This document shows, in pieces, positions 13,989-19,298 of a DNA stretch of 19,298 nt. Location: positions 1 to 19,298 of the forward strand of contig DAKU01000072.1 of NCBI GenBank assembly GCA_002508425.1, given 5' to 3'. Under the pieces are notes generated by a model, which saw only the letters and a program-made list of their open reading frames with translations, was not told where the DNA came from and did no database searches. Position 1 is the first letter of the stretch. Every line of letters begins with the position of its first letter. Source of the DNA: Methanosarcinaceae archaeon UBA470. GTDB lineage: Archaea; Halobacteriota; Methanosarcinia; Methanosarcinales; Methanosarcinaceae. The position numbers and the translations under genes are program-made.

Positions 13989-15716
13989 ATGCAACAGAAC
14001 GGAAGAATGATTTCCATCTTTTTTTCCATATTCATCATCAGTTCCTTATTTTTCTTGCCAGCGGCAGCTTCGGAAACTGGTACGGATGAACAGGAGACTG
14101 TGCTCAAAGCAAGCTGGGGAAGCTCAGGTGGAGACTGGGGGTTCCCGTCACCTCTCACTTTCTATCCCAGAGGTCCTGGTTATATTATGACGAGCTACTG
14201 TTTCGATGCGCTTGTATGGCCTAATGAGACAGGCGATATGATAGGATTACTTGCCAGTTCATGGAAAAGTTCCGAGGACGGACTTGAATGGACTTTCCAG
14301 CTTAGAGAAGGTGTAACCTGGCACGATGGGGAGCCATTCAGCGCAAATGATGTTGCCTTTACGTATGATTACATCAAGGGCAAGGCATCTATCAGTCCAA
14401 TTGGTTCTGGCTGGTACAACACAGAAATTATAGAAAGCGTGGAGGCTCTTGATGATCACACTGTAAGGATAAAACTCAATCGGCCTTATGCCCCATTTAT
14501 GCAACAGGTAGCTGCTGTTGTACCCATTATGCCCGAGCATATATGGAAAAATGTCTCTGACCCCAGCAAATACATGGAAAAAGACGCATCTATCGGAACC
14601 GGACCTTTCATTCTTGAAGACTATGACAAGGATCAGCAGTCCTACAAATATTCTGCAAACGAGAACTACTTCCTCGGAAAGCCGGTCATTGACACACTGA
14701 TCTATGTGAAAACTTCTGATCCCGTCATCTCATTGAAAACAGGAGAAATAGATCAGTCGAGCCTTACGCTAGACCAGGTAAAGGCACTGAATGATTCGGA
14801 TAACCTGAAAGTCATAAACGGACCAGGATACTGGGTTTATCGTCTAAGGTTTAACATTCCTTCAAATAATATACTCAACAACACTGATGTACGCAAAGCC
14901 ATCTATTATTCCCTTGACTGTGAGGATATAGAAAGCAGAGTGCTTCACGGAGGAGGTGTTGCGGGCAATCCCGGTTATGTACCACCATACTCCAGCTGGT
15001 ATAATCCTGATGTCGCACAATATACCTATGACATCGAGACAGCTAATAAGATGCTTGATGATGCAGGATACCAGAATAAGGATATGGATGGCATCAGGCT
15101 GGATGCAGCAGGTAAAAAGCTTGAATTCCAGCTATTGTATACATCTGACCAGCAAAGCCAGAGGCTTGCGGAACTCATCCAAAGCTACCTCAAGGGTGTT
15201 GGCATTGGTGTCGTCCTGAAACCAGGGGATATGAAGACCGTTGATGGTCTTGTCGGAGCAGGTAACTTTGACCTTGCAATATACTCTCATGGTACCTCCA
15301 CCGATCCTGCAAGAATGCTGAACTCATTCTCCACATCAACAGGATGGAACAGTACTGAATTCACGGCCCTTGCTGAAGAGCAGATGGGTACGATGGACGA
15401 AAATCAGCGCAAGGCTCTCGTAGCCCAGATGCAGGTGCTTATAGCTGATAATGTACCCACTATTCCGATCATGTACAGAAATGTTTACAGTGCCTGTAAC
15501 CAGGAAAAGCTCGATGGTTTCTTCTACACCCCAGGTGGTGTGGGTGGCGGCGTTCCTACGGAGTATAACAAGCTTGTTTTCATATACGGAACATCTGGTG
15601 GCAATTCAGAAAATTTGGGCAACTCAACCGGAAATACAGCGGACAGCATGGGCATTTTTGGCAACATAGCCATTCTTGTATGTGCTTTTGCCCTGAAGAC
15701 CCGTAAACAACAATAA
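13989..15716 (+). CDS. Family 5 (Dpp/Opp/Nik) solute-binding protein, C-terminally anchored
   Basis: A 575-residue extracellular binding protein. The N-terminal signal peptide (hydrophobic 8-23, cleavage likely after AAA near 25-27) has no lipobox cysteine. The family 5 signature lies at about 101-128 (FQLREGVTWHDGEPFSANDV). The C-terminus has a Gly/Ser/Asn/Thr-rich linker (about 534-552), then a short hydrophobic segment (about 555-569) and the basic tail KTRKQQ, an arrangement used by archaeal surface proteins for membrane anchoring. An in-frame ATG at 13980 overlaps the FmdE stop. The ATG at 13989 is preferred because AGAGGA (13975-13980) lies eight bases before it. It is the first transporter gene of the second complete importer. 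Ligand unknown: nickel chelate or peptide are both possible. Confidence 0.92.
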   Translation: MQQNGRMISIFFSIFIISSLFFLPAAASETGTDEQETVLKASWGSSGGDWGFPSPLTFYPRGPGYIMTSYCFDALVWPNETGDMIGLLASSWKSSEDGLEWTFQLREGVTWHDGEPFSANDVAFTYDYIKGKASISPIGSGWYNTEIIESVEALDDHTVRIKLNRPYAPFMQQVAAVVPIMPEHIWKNVSDPSKYMEKDASIGTGPFILEDYDKDQQSYKYSANENYFLGKPVIDTLIYVKTSDPVISLKTGEIDQSSLTLDQVKALNDSDNLKVINGPGYWVYRLRFNIPSNNILNNTDVRKAIYYSLDCEDIESRVLHGGGVAGNPGYVPPYSSWYNPDVAQYTYDIETANKMLDDAGYQNKDMDGIRLDAAGKKLEFQLLYTSDQQSQRLAELIQSYLKGVGIGVVLKPGDMKTVDGLVGAGNFDLAIYSHGTSTDPARMLNSFSTSTGWNSTEFTALAEEQMGTMDENQRKALVAQMQVLIADNVPTIPIMYRNVYSACNQEKLDGFFYTPGGVGGGVPTEYNKLVFIYGTSGGNSENLGNSTGNTADSMGIFGNIAILVCAFALKTRKQQ

Positions 15717-15735
15717 AAAAGGAGAGATTTGTGCA

Positions 15736-16731
15736 ATGGATGGGAAAAGATGGGGGCATATAATATCCAGAGGTCTGGAATATGTTCTTACTTTTTTCCT
15801 AATCCTTGCCATTAATTTTTTTCTTCCCCGCGTTATGCCCGGAGGACCATTGTTAAGCATCCTCGGCAGCCAGAGTTCGGATCTGCCGGTGGTTATAGAC
15901 GAAGAAACAAAGTATAAGCTGATGGATTATTACCATCTTAACGATCCACTTCATGTCCAGTTCATTCACTATTTAATGGATGCAGCACATCTTGATTTTG
16001 GTTATTCCATATTCTACAATGTGCCCGTGGTTGACATAATACTTGGCAGACTTCCCTGGACGTTTCTCCTTATGGGAACGGCATTGGTCGTTTCAACCTT
16101 TTTTGGAATATGGCTTGGACTTGAATCCGCTTGGAACCGGGGGAACAAACTTGATAACCTGTTGCTTGTAATAATGCCGACTTTAAGGTCGGTACCTGCT
16201 TTTTTTCTTGGGGCGCTAATGATCTTTTTATTAGGTTACAAAATGGGATTGTTCCCTGTATCAGGAGCTGTTACGCCATACATGGACTATGGAGGAATAG
16301 CTGACAGAATAAAGGATATACTATCTCATCTAATCTTACCGATGTTTTGCCTTGCAGCTTTTGAAATGCCTGGCACATACCTCCTTGTGAGGAATGTTTG
16401 TGTCCAGCAACTGGAGAGACCCTATGTTCTTATGGCTACGGCCCGAGGCTTGAAAGACAGGAGTATCAAAAAACATGTACTTATCAATTCCATTGTACCC
16501 GCAGTGAATCAGATTGCTGCAATGCTGGGTTTTATGGTTGCAGGTGCTGTGTTCGTAGAAACGGTTTTCGCATATCCGGGCATGGGAATGCTTGTCTATA
16601 ATTCCTTCATTGAAAGGGACTATCCCTTGTTGCAGGGTGCTTTTATCTTTATGTCACTGTGCGTACTGGCATGCAACTATGCAGCAGATATCATATGTTC
16701 ATATATCGACGGAAGAACGGGACAGGAGTGA
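15736..16731 (+). CDS. DppB/NikB-like ABC importer permease (second system)
   Basis: A 331-residue permease. TM1 lies at about 15-32, followed by the DppB landmark RVMPGGP (32-38). Further segments are near 107-128, 141-171, 197-215, 253-277 and 300-320. An EAA-type loop is at about 229-250 (ATARGLKDRSI), and FAYPGMGMLVYNSFIERD (278-295) is the family's conserved segment. It is longer between TM1 and TM2 than the permease at 5876-6808, indicating an independent lineage rather than a recent duplicate. GGAGAG (15721-15726) lies nine bases before the ATG, 19 bases after the binding-protein stop. Confidence 0.94.
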   Translation: MDGKRWGHIISRGLEYVLTFFLILAINFFLPRVMPGGPLLSILGSQSSDLPVVIDEETKYKLMDYYHLNDPLHVQFIHYLMDAAHLDFGYSIFYNVPVVDIILGRLPWTFLLMGTALVVSTFFGIWLGLESAWNRGNKLDNLLLVIMPTLRSVPAFFLGALMIFLLGYKMGLFPVSGAVTPYMDYGGIADRIKDILSHLILPMFCLAAFEMPGTYLLVRNVCVQQLERPYVLMATARGLKDRSIKKHVLINSIVPAVNQIAAMLGFMVAGAVFVETVFAYPGMGMLVYNSFIERDYPLLQGAFIFMSLCVLACNYAADIICSYIDGRTGQE

Positions 16732-16733
16732 AA

Positions 16734-17558
16734 ATGCACGAAAAAAAGCTCTTGCAAAGGCTTCAGGATCCAAAAGGTCTCATAGGCCTTTTAATACTGT
16801 TTTTCTTTATTATGATGGCCTTTTTAGCTCCAATGCTGACTCCATATTCCCCTTCTGATGCATCAAGCCAGCCTTTACTTGTTCCAGACGGGGAGCATCC
16901 CCTAGGTACCGATGATGTAGGCAGGGATATATTCACCAATCTACTGTATGGTTCAAGGACTTCGCTGATCGTTGCTTTTTCAGTATCTTTCGGAGTACTG
17001 GTAATTGGTACTCTTGCAGGTGTATTTTCCGGATATGTGGGAGGTAATCCCGATAGAATCATGATGCGAAGTGTTGATATTTTCCTTATGGTACCTGACC
17101 TGCCGCTGATACTTATTCTTGCAGCCTATTTACGCCCCAGCATATGGAATATCGTATTTATCCTCACTATAATGGGCTGGCCGGTGGGAGCAAGAATAAC
17201 AAGAGCACAGACCCGAACTCTGCGGGTATCCGGACATGTGGATTTTGCCAGAGTTTCAGGAGCAAAAGATTGGTATGTGATTCGAAAGCATATCGTTCCA
17301 GATCTCTATCCAATAATGATCACTTCTTTTGTAATGCAGTCTATCCGGGCCATTCTCTCGGAATCAGGACTTGCTTTTTTGGGTCTTGGTGATCCATCAT
17401 ATCCAAGCTGGGGTACTATGATAAAATATGCGATCGGATACCCGCTGGTTTTCTTCACGGATGCCTGGATGTGGTGGCTCCTGCCTGCAGGAATTTGTAT
17501 TACGTTACTTGTACTTGGTTTTGTTTTTGTGGGGCAAGCTCTTGAAGGTGATAAATAA
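16734..17558 (+). CDS. DppC/NikC-like ABC importer permease (second system)
   Basis: A 274-residue permease. The frame is open to an ATG at 16659, but 16734 is chosen. AGGAG (16724-16728) is five bases upstream, the gene would then begin two bases after the DppB-like stop, and the N-terminus (MHEKKLLQRLQDPKGLIGLL) matches DppC proteins. Landmarks: HPLGTDDVGRDIFTNLLYG (55-73), EAA loop about 169-190 (core DFARVSGAKDWY), and SGLAFLGLGDPSYPSWG (211-227). About six membrane segments. Its stop overlaps the next ATG (TAATG at 17556-17560). Confidence 0.94.
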   Translation: MHEKKLLQRLQDPKGLIGLLILFFFIMMAFLAPMLTPYSPSDASSQPLLVPDGEHPLGTDDVGRDIFTNLLYGSRTSLIVAFSVSFGVLVIGTLAGVFSGYVGGNPDRIMMRSVDIFLMVPDLPLILILAAYLRPSIWNIVFILTIMGWPVGARITRAQTRTLRVSGHVDFARVSGAKDWYVIRKHIVPDLYPIMITSFVMQSIRAILSESGLAFLGLGDPSYPSWGTMIKYAIGYPLVFFTDAWMWWLLPAGICITLLVLGFVFVGQALEGDK

Positions 17559-18508
17559 TGCAAGTGCTCAAGATACAGGGACTTACAGTTGACTTTTCAA
17601 CAAAAGCCGGCATTCATCATGTACTGAAGAACGTAGATCTCAGTATAGGAAAAGGCGAGATAGTAGGTCTTATTGGTGAATCCGGATCCGGTAAATCAAC
17701 ACTTGCCATGACAGTTCTTGATCTGAACTCCCGTAACAGGATTGTTTCAGGAAGTATCCGTTTCATGGATGAGGAACTCATGACTCTCGACAAGGAAAAG
17801 ATTCGAAAGATAAGGGGCAGTCATATAGGGTTCGTGCCCCAGTCTTCCATGAACGCTCTCAATCCTTTGATGAGGGTGAAAAGGCAGTTCGTTGAGACAA
17901 TCAAATCTCACACGGATATGCCATTGCAGCAAATGGTCGAACTGATTGCCAGAACATTGGCAATGGTATCTATAGACCCTGCCAGAGGCGATTCCTTTTT
18001 CTATGAATTTAGTGGTGGACAGCGCCAGAGGCTCATGATCGCTTTGTCCATGCTTCTATCTCCCGAACTTATCATTGCAGACGAACCTACTACTGCTCTT
18101 GATGCAACGGTGCAGTCAAAGATCATCGACCTGTTGAAAAATATGGTACTACAGAAGCATACTTCCATGTTGGTAATATCCCATGATCTGCATACCATTT
18201 CCAGGGTATGTGACCGGATTTACATCATGTATGCTGGCAAAATTGTGGAAACAGGTACCAGGGAAGAAATACTTACTCGTCCAAGGCATCCATACACTCA
18301 AAAACTGCTTAGTTCAAGGTTATCCCTGATGGCCGAACCTGTAAAAGTGAATGGTATACCAGGGAATCCACCTTCTGTACTGAAAGAGTACTTTGGATGT
18401 TCATTCCTGGAAAGATGCGACAGGGCTTCATTAGTGTGTAAAACAGAGAAGCCACCTGAATGCATTGGTAATGTGAAAGTGGCATGTCACTTTGAGGGTG
18501 AATCATGA
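17558..18508 (+). CDS. DppD/NikD-like ABC importer ATPase (second system)
   Basis: A 316-residue ATPase with Walker A GESGSGKST (40-48), Q95, FSGGQ (151-155), LIIADE (171-176) and His209. The C-terminal extension carries PRHPYT (242-247) and cysteines 281, 287, 294, 302 and 310. The CX5CX6C start matches the other DppD proteins of the window, but the last spacing is 15 residues (to Cys310) with one extra cysteine, Cys302. An iron-sulfur cluster is likely by analogy with characterised DppD. A strong AAGGTGAT (17545-17552) precedes the ATG by five bases. ATGA overlaps the next gene. Confidence 0.94.
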   Translation: MQVLKIQGLTVDFSTKAGIHHVLKNVDLSIGKGEIVGLIGESGSGKSTLAMTVLDLNSRNRIVSGSIRFMDEELMTLDKEKIRKIRGSHIGFVPQSSMNALNPLMRVKRQFVETIKSHTDMPLQQMVELIARTLAMVSIDPARGDSFFYEFSGGQRQRLMIALSMLLSPELIIADEPTTALDATVQSKIIDLLKNMVLQKHTSMLVISHDLHTISRVCDRIYIMYAGKIVETGTREEILTRPRHPYTQKLLSSRLSLMAEPVKVNGIPGNPPSVLKEYFGCSFLERCDRASLVCKTEKPPECIGNVKVACHFEGES

Positions 18509-19290
18509 ATGGTAAAGAACTTGTAAGAATCACTGATGTCACTAAGGTGTTCAAAAAAACCGGTTTCTTCCGGGGTAGTTCAAGTGTGCTGGCTCTTGAC
18601 AATATCTCGTTGTCAGTGAAAAAAGGAGAGATACTTGGTATCATAGGAGAAAGCGGAAGTGGAAAAACCACTCTTGCCAAATTGATACTTGGCTTGTTGA
18701 AACCAACATCCGGGAGCATCTCGTTTGCAGATGTCAGGAATCATGAACATGAATCCAGAAAACCTGCTGTTCAAGTTATCTTCCAGGATCCTTATGATTC
18801 CTTAAGTCACATGATGACCATTGGGGAGATTGTTGCAGAACCATGCTTCATAAAGTATGGGAGGTCATATGTTCCCGAAAAAGTACGTCAAGCTCTGGAA
18901 TCAGTAGGGTTGATACCTGTGGATGAATACCTCCATAAATACCCTCATACTCTGAGTGGTGGGCAACGCCAGCGTGTGGCAATTGCCAGAGCTATAGTTA
19001 CTCAACCTGATATGATAATAGCTGATGAACCTATATCTATGCTGGATTGTTCCATCGGTGTTGATATACTCAATCTCATACTTGAAATGAATGAAAAGAG
19101 CGGTATTACTTTTCTGTTCATCACACATGACATTGCTGCTGCTACGTATATCTGTAATAATATTGCAGTCATGAAAGCAGGAAAAATAGTTGAATATGGC
19201 CCAAAGAAGCAAATTATCTCACAGTGCAGTCATGAATATACAGATTCACTGCTGGCTTCCGCAAGAGGTGAAGTAATAAAAAATTATTGA
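18505..19290 (+). CDS. DppF/NikE-like ABC importer ATPase (second system)
   Basis: A 261-residue ATPase, complete, ending eight bases before the window edge. Walker A GESGSGKTT (48-56), Q94, LSGGQ (150-154), Walker B IIADE (171-175) and His208 are intact. The C-terminal HEYTDSLLASA segment (243-253) is present, unlike in the short homolog at 8638-9336. It lacks the DppD-type cysteines, as expected for the DppF half. ATGA overlap with the DppD-like gene (18505-18508). It completes the FmdE-linked importer; whether further genes follow is outside the view. Confidence 0.94.
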   Translation: MNGKELVRITDVTKVFKKTGFFRGSSSVLALDNISLSVKKGEILGIIGESGSGKTTLAKLILGLLKPTSGSISFADVRNHEHESRKPAVQVIFQDPYDSLSHMMTIGEIVAEPCFIKYGRSYVPEKVRQALESVGLIPVDEYLHKYPHTLSGGQRQRVAIARAIVTQPDMIIADEPISMLDCSIGVDILNLILEMNEKSGITFLFITHDIAAATYICNNIAVMKAGKIVEYGPKKQIISQCSHEYTDSLLASARGEVIKNY

Positions 19291-19298
19291 GAAGAATA

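Noticed and set aside
1..19298. CRISPR arrays, tRNA or rRNA genes, insertion sequences.
   Set aside because: No spaced direct-repeat array, no tRNA- or rRNA-like stretch and no transposase-like protein was seen on either strand.

Overview
The window looks like an accessory metal- or peptide-transport locus of a methanogenic archaeon, most likely one of the Methanosarcinales. Supporting features are an FmdE-family gene, a CooC-type nickel ATPase (normally linked to CO dehydrogenase/acetyl-CoA synthase), archaeal TATA-like boxes, GGTGAT-type ribosome binding sites and moderate GC content (low 40s percent by eye). The species is an inference; no rRNA or marker gene is present.

Layout, left to right. 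(1) 3-1382: the 3' part of a fused two-domain Dpp/Nik-type ABC ATPase. It is followed by a DrrA/DrrB-like ABC-2 ATPase and permease pair (1397-3150). (2) 3368-10408: an operon-like run on the plus strand. It holds a class I SAM methyltransferase, a lipoprotein family-5 solute-binding protein, two permeases, two ATPases and a second, unrelated O-methyltransferase-type enzyme. (3) 10530-12161, minus strand: a second copy of the class I methyltransferase followed by a CooC-like nickel ATPase. (4) 12461-13078: a flavin-reductase/flavoredoxin-like gene, divergent from the methyltransferase across a 299-bp regulatory region. (5) 13345-19290: an FmdE-family gene overlapping or abutting a second complete family-5 transporter (binding protein, two permeases, two ATPases).

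The window therefore holds parts of three Dpp/Opp/Nik-type importers and one possible exporter, interleaved with two kinds of methyltransferase, a nickel ATPase and an FmdE protein. The two class I methyltransferases are clear paralogs. One is translationally coupled to an importer's binding protein and the other is in an operon with cooC. The working model, which is inference, is a nickel acquisition and trafficking locus in which a small molecule, possibly a methylated metal chelate, is handled by the methyltransferases and imported by the family-5 transporters. No chelator-backbone synthase is visible here, so peptide import cannot be excluded.

Regulation: a TAGCA/TGCTA-core inverted repeat lies upstream of the first methyltransferase. 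Related TAGTAGCA elements occur three times between the divergent methyltransferase and flavoredoxin genes. These are candidate binding sites for one shared regulator.
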